Source: Lanius collurio
Lineage: Eukaryota; Chordata; Aves; Passeriformes; Laniidae
Reading direction: 5' to 3'
Length of the DNA stretch: 64,000 nucleotides
Assembly (NCBI GenBank): GCA_020086605.1
Contig: JACBWW010000017.1
Location: 20,117,806-20,181,805 of the forward strand
Below the pieces are notes generated by a model. That model worked only from the letters and a program-made list of their open reading frames with translations. It did no database searches and was not told the DNA's origin. Positions 12,870-26,466 of the stretch are shown piece after piece. Position numbers and translations under genes: made by a program. Position 1 is the first letter of the stretch, and each line of letters opens with the position of its first letter.

Positions 12870-13149
12870 NNNNNNNNNNNNNNNNNNNNNNNNNNNNNNN
12901 NNNNNNNNNNNNNNNNNNNNNNNNNNNNNNNNNNNNNNNNNNNNNNNNNNNNNNNNNNNNNNNNNNNNNNNNNNNNNNNNNNNNNNNNNNNNNNNNNNNN
13001 NNNNNNNNNNNNNNNNNNNNNNNNNNNNNNNNNNNNNNNNNNNNNNNNNNNNNNNNNNNNNNNNNNNNNNNNNNNNNNNNNNNNNNNNNNNNNNNNNNNN
13101 NNNNNNNNNNNNNNNNNNNNNNNNNNNNNNNNNNNNNNNNNNNNNNNNN
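12870..13149. other. Assembly gap (280 unknown bases)
   Basis: An uninterrupted run of 280 Ns. It begins inside a 28-bp unit of the GC-rich minisatellite, and ends at AT-rich unique sequence. GC-rich tandem repeats are difficult to sequence and assemble, which probably explains the gap. The missing part may include the rest of the CDK6 promoter island and perhaps the transcription start site. Confidence 0.99.
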
Positions 13150-16100
13150 CATCCCAAATTCTCTCAATATTTTGGGGGAACATATGTAATTGTTCTGTCC
13201 TTTAAAAGTGTTCTAGCAGCCTTCCTGTGTGGTGATGTCAGGAGAGATTGCCATGGGAGATTATATGCTCATGCTGTCAAACTGAATAAGTTTATAACAA
13301 AAAAGTGCCACATAGTTAATGTGGCTTTATATGCTCCTCAGAGTTTTTTTGAGGGACTTTAAAAAAAAATTATGTGACTATTTTTTTTTCTCCCCATCTG
13401 AAGTAGTCAAACTATCCTGTCTCCCCAAGTACAAAGAAGCTATACAAATCTCTAAAATTACCTAAACCAATTTTCTCAATTTTCACAAGTTAAGTGATTT
13501 CAGGAGGAAATTTCCAAACATGATTAAATATAAACACAAGCTAAAACAGATGATATTAAAAACAATTTGTTATAGAGGCTGAAATTACTTACTTGGATTG
13601 TCAGAGTTCTTTGAAAGTATAAATTCTACTACATTTGTTTTAAAGTTCAAAATCAAGGGGATGTATCAAACAATATACATTTTAGAATAGTAATAAATCA
13701 TAAAAACCCCACTGTGAATAATAGTTTTTTTTCTTTTCATAACAGCCTTTAAAAGGTTTAATCCTTTGTGTTCATGAAAACAACATTCTACTTTTAACAT
13801 TTCTGATTTAGAAGAGTATACACTTACTTTTTATCAACAATGGAAGTTTCACCATACAGAAATTAAGAAATCCCTTATTTATTTTAAAATTAACTATATT
13901 TTAATTTTTAGAAATTTACATCTATTTTTGGAAATTAATCTTTTAAGAAGCTTATTAAATATTGTTAAGAAATTAATTCTGACTACCATTTGTAGCTATT
14001 TCTACACTTATGTAATTCTAAAGTATTTTTTGTTCTAGAAATACAGAAATTTGGGAATGTGTATTGAAAGAGGAAGAAATTTCTTTCTGCATCGCTGTTT
14101 TCTGATTTTACATCAATTTTTTCTTTGTGAAATTATGTGTTTCAATACTTTTCAATTTCAGTATTTTTCATTATAATTTATTTTTAAATCACTGTAATTT
14201 CAAAGAAATCAAGAAAAAGAGAATCCACTTATAGTGAAATGCATTTAAAAAGGAAAATTCTAATGGATTATTTGAATTTGAATTAAACTTCAATCAAACT
14301 CCATTAAAATTAAAAAGAAATTTTGTTATGTGCTGTATACAAATCACTTTCATAAAATGAGGTCTGTACTGTGTTGCTGGAAATAATGAATAAGCCAGTG
14401 GTGTGGAAATGGATAACAAGCAATTACCGGAATCAGTATAAAGCGGTTGATTAAAAGAAGCTGGTAGTGGTGGGCAGTACCAAGAATTGTGATGAATAGA
14501 CCAAGACTTTCAGAAGGGATGAGACACAATGTATTGTTTTGCTTTGTGCATTTTCTGTATTTCTGGAAGAGCTGAGGTTCTGCTGGGGATTCACAGTTTG
14601 ATCTTATTACAAGTGTTCTGCAGAACAACATGAAGCTTCCTTTACAAATAATAGGTTTTCATAAAGATTTGGGAAACAGTTTGCTTTTATTTAGGGTATT
14701 ATTGTCGGGTTTTGTTTATTAACTTGCATCTTCTGTCTCAGCTACAATTATTTTAACCGATTTTTCTAGACATTTATCCTCAAGAAAACACCAGAACGGA
14801 TGACAGAGCAACGATTGTTGTAGTAGAGATACATCAGTCAATTATTGTGAATTTGAATATTTAGAATTTGTTTTAAAATGTTAGCATAAATTAGGACTTT
14901 TAGAAGTTCCCTTTAGCAAACTAAAATAGGTTCTCTAAATAAAAAAAGTAGTAATTATGCTGCATAAAAAATTGTTCCTGAAAAGATATTTTAGATATTA
15001 CATCTAATACCAAAATTGGGAAATAATTATTCTCACCTATCATAAGCCTTGTTATAGCTGTGTGAAAATGGATTAGAAATATATACTACATATTAAAGCT
15101 GCTTGCAGTGAAGCAAAGGCATAGTGACAAAGATGATATAACTGAACACTAAGAATTAATTCCAGTGTGTAATATGAAAATATTTTCGTATGTAACTTCT
15201 AAGATGAACACATAAAAATTCTAGCATATTTACTAATATATTTACAGAAAAAGAAGTCGTTAACATTCACACAGTATTTTAACTAATTTAAGTGAGAGAA
15301 AGTACTATTTAATCCATATAAAACATAGCAGCCACAGCATAATTTGCACTGATTAAGGCATGTAAGCCAATTACAGTATGATTGCTTAGTTTATTTTTAT
15401 TTCAATCAGAGCCTTTGTTTATAGCAGATCATTTTATGTTTTACAAATTGTATCTTTCTGTTTTTACAGTAATAAACTATACTGTGGGGCTATTGTTTCT
15501 TAGTACAAAGAGCCATAACATAATGTCAGGGTTTAAGCATACACATATTTCCCCATATTTGTTTGTATATGCTTTAGAAATTAACAGTGGCAGAAGTGGC
15601 CAAGAAACTTGCCATGTGAAGAGCACGCCTACAACTAACACAAGCCTGTTAGCTCCAATAATGTCTGTATACTCCTAAGAATGCACCTGAGAGAATCCAT
15701 CAGCCATATTTTGCCATCCATCTCTTAAGGCAAGAGTCAATGAATGTCATTGGCTGGCTTCAGAAAGTTGAATTTTGGGGATTATTGTGCAGTGGATGAT
15801 CAAGGGCAAAATGTATACCTACTGTGAAGAAAACAGCTTGCCTCGTTTCCTAAAGCTTTAGCTCAGAACTGGGTCCCCTCTTGGGCTCCACGCTGTGCAG
15901 CTTCACACAGAAAGGCAGTCTGCACCAAACAGCTTGCAGTCAGAGCCATGAAAATGGAAGGATAGGAAGGGAACAGATTCACTGAAAATCACACTGCAGG
16001 ACAGTAGTGAAAGAGTACAGCAAGAAGATGGAGACTCCTGCAGCCCTGATCCTATGCTCTTATCCAGGGGTAGATATGGCATGTACACTGCAGACGGTGT

Positions 16101-17729
16101 CCGAGGCAGGGGGGTCCTGGTGGCATGTTTTATGCCACAGGGCTGGCAGCCAGGCTATGCCACTATGGAAGCTGCTAAGTAATCCAAATCCCTAACAGGA
16201 GTGACAGTGGGGAAACAAGCCAGCAGAGTCTGCTAAGATGGGCACTGCCAGTTCATCCTGGGACCCCACAGCATAAAGCATGAGGTGGAACTCCCAAGGA
16301 GCTGATGCCATCTCCCATCTGTGGTCTCTTGCTGGCACTCTTCCTTTCAGCCCAGAGTGCTAAGCTTAAGTGTATCTGTCTTGGCCCCAAGATTTAGATT
16401 GTTTTGAAAGGGGGCTCGTTGGAGCAGAAATATCAGCCACCCTGAAGCTGGCAATAGCCAATAATTGAGGACATGGAGAAGGGACCCGTGCTGTATTTAC
16501 TTCTGAGTGTTTTCCCTAATCTGCAGTCACTGCTCATTGGTGTTATATTCTACAATTCTTTATAGCAATATTTGGCATGTATGAAGTTCTTCCCTCTTCT
16601 TTTCTGCTCTGTTTGTTTTAGTGACTTTTACATCTGCTCAGGTAAGTGTATGTACATCCATGTGTATATACTCCTGGCATGGATGTATCTTCATGCCATT
16701 TGTAGAATGCTTTCTCTTAATCTCTGTTTTCCATTCAGTGTAGAAAAGCAGAGACGGAGTAGAAAAGCAGAAGCAGAGACAGAGTTTTTGCTGTGACAAC
16801 TGCTGTTGTCTGTAGAAGCTTTCAAGGAACACCCTGTTTGATTTGTATGCCATAATCCTAAAATTTTTGTGTCATTCAGGTCTTAAAAAATTACTTAGGA
16901 TATGACTTAGCTTAGAATGTAGCTATGATCAGGACAGTTGGCCACAGAAAACAGGACTTTACTCCGCTGATCTGGTGCCAAGTCAGCATGGACTTATGTG
17001 TTGGTAAAAGTGACTAAAACAAGATTTTATATGTTTTTCTTCTGTCAGTGTTTCGCAGAAAGGGAGTAGACTTTGAATGTGGATAATTCATGGACCGAGT
17101 TCTTAAGCATGTTCCAAGTCTAGGCTTCCTTCTGTCATGCAGAAAGAACCTACCTCAACACAGAGCCCACATGGTATTTATGTGCCGGACAGCCAATAAG
17201 CTTTTTTTTGTGTAGCACTTGGGAATTAGGTAAATTTGAGCTGGAAATTCCCAGTTCACCCAGAACCCCACCATGCCATCTATATTGTCCCATTTTGAAG
17301 AGACATGCCTTATTTGCTTCTGCTTAATGAAAAAATGTAGTAACACTTTTCATAGCAAGCTATCAAAACTGGTGTATGAGAAAGGAACCTGTCCAAAGTA
17401 TGGTGCCACTGAACATTAATGAATATTTAGCCAAAAAATCAAATAGAAATATAACCATATGTGATCTCTGGTGTCAGTCAGTAAATATAAATGTAATAAA
17501 AAATTAAGTTGAAATGATGTAGCATTTATGAATAGTGTAAAACTGCTGGGAGCTGGTAAGACACTAATTGTCTAAAGCCTCAAAGCAGCATCATGTCCTA
17601 TCAGTCAGGTGATGAAGGGAATAAGGAATGACAACAACAAGCTGCAACAGGGAGCAGTGTTTTCTTTGGTAGGGATAATTGAGAGGTACGTTGTATCATT
17701 GACTGGTTTTTGCTGGTGTACCACAAACT
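13150..17729. other. AT-rich upstream flank of CDK6, no gene recognised
   Basis: The stretch immediately right of the gap, to about 15.7 kb, is strongly AT-rich with many short A and T runs, an abrupt change from the CpG-rich block. From about 15.9 to 16.5 kb the base composition is more balanced, but no ORF or splice pattern there is convincing. I recognise no protein family, RNA gene or mobile element. A promoter-antisense RNA from the CDK6 island would run through here on the plus strand, but nothing in the sequence shows one. Confidence 0.6.
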
Positions 17730-17852
17730 CACAGAAACACAGAATGTTTAGTGGGTGGAATGGACCTTAAAGATCATCTAGTCTCAACCTCCTTTGCCAT
17801 GGGCAGGGACACCTCCCACTAGACCAGGTTGTTCAAGGCCCTATCCAACCTA
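17730..17852 (-). mobile_element. CR1 LINE fragment, 3' end
   Basis: The plus strand reads as the reverse complement of a CR1 3' end: a degraded ACAGAAACACAGAATG start, then ggaccttaaagatcatctag, tgccatgggcagggacacct and actagaccaggttg. This is the conserved avian CR1 tail region in inverted orientation. Only about 120 bases remain, so this is a strongly 5'-truncated copy, the usual fate of CR1 insertions. Confidence 0.9.
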
Positions 17853-20800
17853 TCGGATCTGTGCTGGCTATTGAACTGTATTAGAAACAATTGGCCTTAT
17901 TTACAGCACAGACCTATGTTAGGCATTAAGAAACACCTTCTAAAGGCAAGTATATAGTTAAGTACAAGTATTCTAGCGTAGGGTTGGGCAACCACAGGAG
18001 TCAAAACTCTTTTGGGAATGATCTAATTCTGCTCCAGAGAACTGGGGTGCACTAAGTCATTCTGAGATCACCTCCCATCTAGCTGTATGTGTTTCTGATA
18101 ATGTACCATTCCTGAGTACAAACGCAATCAGTATATAATCATCAACAACAGCTATGACAGAATAAGTTTTTTAATTTTATATATTCTGGAAAAGCACTGA
18201 GACTCTGGAGCTAACTGCTCTCTGGCAATAGAAAGTGTTTAATACTGTTTATTCTGTCTATGGTGTCACATCAGTGCACCCGGCTCTGTTTTTTCAGTTG
18301 TGTGGTAAATACATAGGAATGATTTGCAAAGGGGAAAACATGGTCTGCCTTACATAAGCCCATGGATTAAAAACTGGGATAAGAACAAAGGTAAAACTTT
18401 AAGAACAATCAAAATTAGTAGTAATTTTAAATAAAAACAAATTATACCAGACAGTATAAGTTGCCCGTATTGGGCATCCAGTGATGACACTTTTGTGTGA
18501 ACTGTCATGAAAGACAAACATAATGCTGTGAATATTGGTAAGTAAGTAAGTTTAAAGTGATGACCTCACCTAAAATAGCCATGCACTTCACATTAGAAAT
18601 TCTATTGAAGACATATTTTAATACGTTACATATGTTACACTGCCTGAAAAAATTACTATATTATTCTTATCTCTGTGAATCCCTTCTCAGCTCTTCAACC
18701 TATGCAATTTTGAAAGAATAATTCTCTTTTTGAGTAGAATGGAGGCTGTTGAGGATTATTCATGCCACCATGGTACCATAGGGTAGGGACTGATAGCTTA
18801 TGGTAAACAATTCTTTAATATTGTCCATGATAGAGACTTAGAAATATAGTATAGATGAATCTGATTTATAACTGGTTTTGATTTCATTATACTGCATATT
18901 TGCTTAGACCTTAATATTTCTAGAGCAGGGACAGAATGCAATGCATGCTGAAGTCATGTAGATAACTGTAGTGGCTATAAAATATTGCTGTCTACTCTTT
19001 TAAAAGAAAATTGAACTTTGCAAATATGGGCAGCTGTGTTTTCAGGATAAAAACACTTCTACTACTATTCTCTAGAGTACGATGTGATCTCATTGCACAT
19101 AGATTTACACACATAACTTCTATTAAAATCAATCAATGTTCCTTCCCTAAGTCCTCTTGCTTGTCCACTGAAATACTGTATCCTTTAAGGCTGCAATTGA
19201 TTTTAATCTATTTAGTAAATGTAATATAATACTACAGTATGAAAAAACTTGGGAAACTAATGTTGAGCATGCACTGACTCGTTTTCAGAACATTCCAGAT
19301 TCATAGATACATGAGCTTATTATCCACACATACCAGAAATCTTCTATCAAATATAATTTTGCAGTAGATTATGTATAATAGATAGCTGCCAATATTCCCT
19401 ACCTGTATGACCACTACTATAGAATAGTCTGTTCTGAGTGTGTAGTCTGGCCTTCACCAAGCTGCTTTAGAAAATTAATTTTTCGTTTTTATGCCTGATG
19501 CAAACAATGGGTTGTGTTTATTAAAAGCCAGCATTGATGTCAGGATGTTGCATTTCTAATTTCTCAACCAAGCAGGTAAACATGGGATTTCAGATACCCA
19601 ATAACGGCAACTGCTAATTAAAAAAATAAAACCCAACCCCAAAAGCCCAAACAAGCAAACAAACAAACAAAAGCAGCAGTTATGTTGGGTCAGAACAAAG
19701 ATCTCTATAGTGCAGTCCCTGACAGTGGTTTATCATGCATGCTTAGGAGAATAGTTTCAGCACAGTACTCCAAGTTCCCTACTCTACTTTTAACACTTTC
19801 AAGAAAAAAGAAATTTTCTGATACCTAGAACTAGGGATTAAACCCCCAAAGTTGGAGTTCCTGGCCTTGCCTCTGCTTTTTGCACATAAAGCTGAGCAAA
19901 TAAGAAACAGTGTGTGCACCAATCCAGCCACTGCTAACGTGATCCCCCTATCCCTGTTTCACAGTGTGAGGACTTTGAAGGCCCTTCACAAGAGAGCACT
20001 GTCATTAGTCACTGTCATTATTTATGACAGGTAAGTAAAACCATTATTTACCTCTCCCTAGCTAAGAATATTCTGAACTTTAATGGGAAATTGCATCACC
20101 TTTCAAGCGTGGGTGTGCACATACATGCACACACATAGCTCAAATATTTTTCTTTGAACAAGATCTAACATAGCTGACAAAACCTCACCAGGTATTCAAA
20201 AGAGATAGCATTAAAAGGCAAAATAATTACTTGATGACTAAGCTGCATAATTGCATATTTTGTGATAATGTATATATATTGAAATCAGAATTAATAAATG
20301 ACAAAGTTATAAACAAAATTGTACTGAATACTTGGACTCCTATGCCGAGAGACCTGGGAGAGCTGCAGAACTCCCATGTCAGGGCAAGACAAGGGTGTGT
20401 ACAGCTCCTTCTCCCTCTTCCTTTCCCTATTCTCCATGCCTCACTTTTCTGCAGTAGGTACACTCAGATTTCTGGGGTGGACAGGACTGTGGAAACTTTC
20501 CACCAGAACCCAGTAACTTACTGGGGTTCCTCACTACAGATCAGCTTAGATGTGCTTCTGGTATTTCTAACGCCCAGCTAACATAGTTAATGTAGAACTT
20601 CTTTATTTTTTAAAAGCTTTTCCATGTCATAATCCACTGTACATATTTTCTAAGTACTTGAAGAAAAAGCAAACCAGAGGCAAGAGCAGAAGCAAATAAA
20701 GTAGATAGGTATACACAGCCTGCTTCATCCAACCTGTCTATTATTGGTGTAAGAGCAGCTTTTACTGAACTCTTTTTAAGTCTCTCTTCTTCACTGATCT

Positions 20801-22059
20801 GTTTTCATGTCACAGCTGAAAACATCAACCAGCTGTACTCTTTGGCACAGTTCAGTTGTGAACCCCTCCATACAAATTCTATAACTGAATGTTTCAGTTT
20901 ATTCTTATATATGTCTCCATTCCAGGAAAGACTAAGGCCTCAAAATAAAACTTGCAAGGAATTTGGATGTCCAAATCACAGATTTACAATCACAGTTCCA
21001 AAAACTCCCACTCTCCTATTGCCTAAACTGAAGCACACCAAATTCAATAATTCGGGTTTCTGCATTTGGGGGCACAACTCTTTCCAGAAATGTCCAGGAG
21101 TAATGTAGCACAAAAGCTATTTGGACAGTAATTTAAAAAATTGTCAAAGAACAATAGGCTTCTCATAAGTCTATCTGAAGTCAGAAGTTAGACTGGTTTC
21201 TTTCCAAGTATGCGTTTACATATTGTTTCCACAGTCCTTGAAAGCTCTTAACCGTTACGAGTAACAGCTTTGCCATAACACCTGCCATTCAGAGAAAACC
21301 AGATAGTTGCAGTTAAAAGCTAAAGGTGTTCTTGTATTTATTGTATAGAGTACTTTCCCAGTACTTTAAACCACTGTTTATCAGAGACTAATTATTCAAA
21401 GGATTCTGTTGCAAGATAAGAATCTTATTGCATTTTTCACCTCTTTTATTGCATTGCATAAGCACACAGTAGCTGAAATACAAACGTTGCATAGGACTGG
21501 CTTTTCTCTTGAAACCATGCCTAAAGGAAGAAAAAAGGTCATGTGATACAACAGAAAATACTACTTCAGTCAACTATCCTTCTATCAGCTTCAGTCTCCT
21601 TAGAAAATGATGAGTTGCTTTGTTTGCTGTCTTAAAAACAGTGTAAAAGGTTGGGATCACATGGCCAATGATTTTCTTATCATGCTTTGCATCACCAAAG
21701 GGTGCATTCCCCAACCTCTTTGCCATGTTACAGTTGAGAAGGCAGTTAGAAAATCAATGTTTTCCTTTAGTGTTGTTGATTAAAAAATTGACCCTGACTC
21801 CTGAAGAACTTGGAAACAGCTTAAAACTCATAGATTTGAAGTTTTAGGTAGAGATGCAGTGAATTTTGAGAGCTAGGTAATGATCATTTATACTTAATCT
21901 CAATGTGCTCCATAAAGACCTTGTGAAGCCCTGCAGAACTGCTAAACTCAATGAAGACATTACATGAAATATAAGGACAGGAAAATGGAGCCAAAAAGCT
22001 CTCTAGCACAAGGCAGAGACAATGGAAGAAAAAACGAATTTTGCCATCTTGGTCTGTAA

Positions 22060-22480
22060 GTGGGTTGCTCCTGCCACAGAAAAGGAAGTGACAGGGCTAA
22101 GGGATGAGCTAGGACGGGTCTCTGTGGAGTTAACTGGATCCAGCTGCCATTTCAGGAGGGCAGGGGAGGGAGAAACAGAGGCACTGGAGACCTGTGGGGC
22201 TTGGGACCAGCCTGCCAAGCATGGGCACCAGCGCTGCCATTGCACCTCCATCTTCTGGCCAAGGCAAAGCAGGCAGTGAGGCCATAGATGAGGTGCTGAA
22301 CCATTCCTCCCCTCGGCGCACACACCCCCATTCTCCCATTTTGCCACTTTGTTGTATACCAGGCTTGATGAATAAATGTGTTATTGATACAGCCTTTCCC
22401 TCCTCTATTTGCAGTCATGGTGATCCCTTGCTGCTGTTTTAACATTCCTCTAGCTGATGTACATGCTTTCCTGGGCATGG
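22060..22480 (+). other. GC-richer segment ending in a poly(A)-type signal (possible LTR or terminal exon)
   Basis: Base composition rises in GC over about 22060-22340 relative to its surroundings, and frames of 80-114 codons stay open on both strands, which here reflects the lack of AT-rich stops more than coding. At 22371-22376 is AATAAA followed by the T/G-rich tgtgttatt, the layout of a polyadenylation site. A solo LTR or the last exon of a non-coding RNA could look like this. I could not define terminal TG/CA ends or a target-site duplication, so the nature is open. Confidence 0.25.
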
Positions 22481-22725
22481 AGTACGTTGTTGTCCCCCAA
22501 ACACAAGTTGCCTGTACATATCAGAAGCTACAGTAGAATGACAAGTAAAGCTGCTGTGTGATGCAGAGGAAAGGAAAGGGAGCTTGTGCATGTCAGAGGC
22601 TCTTTCACTTTATAAAGGGCCCAGCAATGATACACTAGAGTAAAAGGAATCATTCTTGAAGGACTTGGACTCAGCCTGCTGTAAAACTGTGCTCAGGGGA
22701 GTCTCAGACTGCAAAGAGGAGCTGA

Positions 22726-22754
22726 ACTGTGCCTCAAAGTGTGCCATAAAAGGT
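22726..22754. repeat. Short local duplicate, copy A1
   Basis: Twenty-nine bases starting actgtgcctcaaag are identical to 25572-25600. Flanking bases diverge quickly on both sides. Confidence 0.85.
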
Positions 22755-24055
22755 AGCTGAAGGCAAAGAAAGGTCAAGGCTTTGACACCACCAAAAGAGG
22801 CTCAGTACCTTTTGGACTGAACCTACAGGTAATTAATGGGGCTGTTTGCATTTATAGTTATGATGTTTAGTTTTTTTTCCCCCAAGTAGAAACCAGCATG
22901 TTAAGGGAAGAAGGCACAGACCTGACTGGAAATCTACAGACATCAGGATGCATTAAAAGAGACAGCTTTTTTGTATGGGATGTGACAGCTCCTCTAAAAA
23001 AACTATTTAAGGTTTGAGGGAGAAAAGCATGCAAATGGGATGCCTGGTTTTCAAAAGTCCATCCAGCAGCTTGCATGAGCTTCCAGGGGAGCTGCTGGGA
23101 ACCCAGAGGCTTTCAAGGACTCTGAAGATTTTTAAAAACAGGTCTATTATTTAGATGTCTAGCTTGAGGCTCCTACTTCCAAAGTCATGTTTTATATCTC
23201 CATAATAGGTTGGAAACTTATTCATGCTCTAAAAGAAAGAGATCTGAGGGTAATGATTACTGACTAATTTCACTTATTATCCATCAATAAAATTTTTGAT
23301 GCTTATCATCCAAAAGAACAAATTTAAAAGATGGGAATTTAAGAGGGCTCCAACAGACTCACTGTTCAGTAATGTTTTATCAACCCCTAATTTTTCATCA
23401 CAGAAAAAACATAGGAACGAAACAAGTAGCTGTGGTTATTGCTTATCAGCTACACAACAAGAAATTTGACTCAGCAAAGTAAGCTGCCAGTGGTGCACAC
23501 ATCACATTAAGCACACAACTGCCTTTCTGCTATTAGGTAATAGTACTAACTAATGTACTAACTTAAAATTAAACTACAAGGTGGGTATTGGAAATTGATT
23601 TTTATTTAGTTCTTCAGTCTTTTACTGGAAAGGAAAACACAAATTGTTCGTGAAAATGATTAAGTTTATGTGAGTTGTTGCTGAATTTATCCATTGCAAT
23701 AAATCTGTAAAATTATAATTTAAAACTAAATTAACAAGGTTACTCTGAATTCAAGCATTTTACTTGACAGCAAAAGAAACCTAATAAGGACTCACGCAAT
23801 ATATCTGTACCAGCTGAGACATTCAGAACATAGAAATTGAGCGAATTACTGTTGATTGGAAACAATATCACTGGAGATCTTCATAATAGTATCTGAAAGT
23901 CTGTAACTGCAAAAGCTAAATCCATGGGTAAACATATGAGAAAAGATTCTGGAGAGCCAGGTTCCAGCCTCTGAATCAGAGGCTAGACCTTTCTTGTTGC
24001 CTTGGAAATATATGATAGCCCTAATTAATTAAAATATGCTCTGGCTTAGATGTGT

Positions 24056-24117
24056 GATAATTTGCTTTTTTTTGTAGTTATTTTTAATTGGAACAGGATT
24101 TATCTAAATAGAGTCTT
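24056..24117. repeat. Short local duplicate, copy B1
   Basis: Sixty-two bases, beginning gataatttgc and ending agagtctt, match 25793-25853 with one substitution and one T-run length difference. Confidence 0.9.
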
Positions 24118-25571
24118 AAAAGGCTTAAAATTACTGAAATGCAGAAGAGTGAACTTGTCTTCCCCAAACCTCAGTTTCCCTATTTTTGTTTTAAAAATAT
24201 AATAAAATAAATATAATTATGAATTAAATAAGCATTTTTATACATAAAGGAGCAAGAATAAATCTCTAAGACGTGTTCTAGCACAGATACGGAAGTTAAT
24301 GTTGAAGTTGCCATGGTGTTGCAAATGTGCTTGCTGTACACACAGGAGCTGCTCAGTCCCTATGATGCTAACAAACACCAGTTTTATCAGGCAGAGGCAC
24401 CTTCAAAAAGTTTCCTCTAGTTGCAGATTATTGTCTGATAGCTGTGTGCTTATGTTGTGCTGAAAGAAGCCCGTAGTAGAAAGACCCTCTGGAGAGGTCC
24501 AACTTTCCAAATTCTGGCTGTCTACAATTTAGACAGCCACTCCAAACGAACAAGCTGTTTTCCCTCCATAGTTACTACAGGCTAGGCACTTCCTGAGAAT
24601 TAGTCACACTACTGCTTTTAACCATCTTGTTTTAAGGCCAGATGACTCATGCTGTAAGTATCTATGTCTTTCTAAACGAAACACCTATCTTTTTGATCAC
24701 TAAAGGGAGGTGAGATGAATGCCTTCTTTGGTGTAGGGGAATGTGCCTTTCCTTAAGGGAGTTGTGCCTAACCAAAAGACGCCATTAATGCTCTGTGCCC
24801 TCCAAATTGGAGGGGGTGGTAGTAGTTAAAAGCAACAAGTTCATCTTTTTGCAGGGGGATAAACAGTAGGATTTAAACCAAGAAATCAGCCTAAGCAGTA
24901 TAGCTTTGGAACCACATCATCAGGTTATGGACCCTATGTCCCTAATACCAGAGGTATCAGAACTAAGATGGTAATTAGGACATTTAAGGGAATTTAGACC
25001 ATTGAAAAATTTCAAAGACAAATAATTAAGGGGCATTATTATCTTGGTACAAACAAAATGTTTCTAATGGCTTCAGTCTGAAAAACTTTCAACCGTGGCA
25101 ATACACAGCTTGAAGAAATGGTGCATGCATGATTATAACCCTAAAAACTCAAATTTTTTTGAAGGTCTATTATTAGGTTATTTGGAGAAGCATCTGGACC
25201 CCATGTCCAAAGCCTTCCATAGTGTTTTGTTCTCTTGCTCTTTCAGGAATCTCTCAATTCTGGGCTGCTTCTGATTTTAATTAAAAGGAAATAATGATAC
25301 AAGGTATCTTCTTTCAGAAGGGAGAAAGAAAATTATAAGAGGTAAAGAAATACTTTAGACTCAAGGAAGTAGGGATTATGAATTACAGGAAATATACTAT
25401 TATATTAAACATTCTTTTAAATCAGCATGTTTTGTTTCTTATCAGAGGTTTGCTTTTAGCTCCTAGCTCCACTAACTACCTTTAGAAATGGATGCCAGGA
25501 CTCTCCATTCTTTTTGTGTTTGTTCATTTTATCAAGGAGTAGGAGATCAACATTAGAAAATAGGCAAAAAT

Positions 25572-25600
25572 ACTGTGCCTCAAAGTGTGCCATAAAAGGT
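25572..25600. repeat. Short local duplicate, copy A2
   Basis: Identical over 29 bases to 22726-22754. It lies only about 190 bases from copy B2 at 25793-25853. Confidence 0.85.
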
Positions 25601-25792
25601 GGATGAATATCATCACCCCATGGGCAAAATCTGTACTGACTACATTTTAGGCAGATCTACTGACTGCAATAAGAGTTGGAATGAGTACAACCCAAAAGTT
25701 GGTTCCATTTAATATAAGAAGGGAACCTCTTCTGATTTGTACCCATTTCTGTAAAAGGTGTGATTTAGAATAATTGTGTGAATTAGGTTTAG

Positions 25793-25853
25793 GATAATTT
25801 GCTTTTTTTGTAGTTATTTTTAATTGGAACAGGATTTATTTAAATAGAGTCTT
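25793..25853. repeat. Short local duplicate, copy B2
   Basis: Matches 24056-24117 nearly perfectly over 61 bases, in the same orientation, 1737 bases away. Confidence 0.9.
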
Positions 25854-26466
25854 TAAATCACAGGGCCCACAGTTCAAGCCTTTTGTCACTGTCACCCTTC
25901 CATAAAACAAAGTCCTTCAATCAGGATTTTTTCAGTGAAACTTAGCAGGGTAACAGTTGGTGATGAGAGGCAGTCTTGCAAAATTTGATGATATTGCGAA
26001 GTATTGAAGTAATTTAAATCACATGGCTTAGGAAATGCAAAACTCTTATTTAACCTTGAGGTCAGTTTCCTTTAGCATCTGAATTACTGTTGAAGCTGTT
26101 AACATATCCTGTGATCAGCTTGGGAAAGAAGTTATTTTCCAGGTGAGTTTTGCTATGTAGTTGGACCAGACTCCTTCTCAGCCCCTTTGGTTCTGAAATG
26201 CTGCTGCAGTATAGAAAAAAATAAGAGATTTCTAGATGTTCCACAGTTTTAGTTGGATCAAGAATATAATTAGAGAATAATTCTTGTGGCATTCAGATAT
26301 CTGATATCTGAGAAAACTAAGACTCAGGGAAGTAAAAATGCAACAAAAAGCAAGAGATGGTTACACATATTTTTCAATACAGTAAAAATCATAAACTAGC
26401 ATAAATTGAGAAAAAAAGCAATCATTACCTTTTTGTTTCAATTAAATGTAAATTATGCCTATTATT

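Larger units (their letters stand above)
17853..26466. other. Intergenic stretch, no gene recognised
   Basis: AT-rich non-coding sequence. It contains a short (CAAA)n run at about 19656-19672, a GC-richer exon- or LTR-like segment at 22060-22480, and the copies of two short duplicated patches at 22726-22754, 24056-24117, 25572-25600 and 25793-25853 (listed separately). Open frames of 60-116 codons occur on both strands, often overlapping each other, and none resembles a known protein. Confidence 0.6.

Noticed and set aside
12322..13362. A 346-codon open frame and several others of 158-245 codons on both strands spanning the gap
   Set aside because: They are open only because the 28-bp GC-rich repeat lacks stops in all frames and because the Ns translate as X. 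No conserved domain is present.
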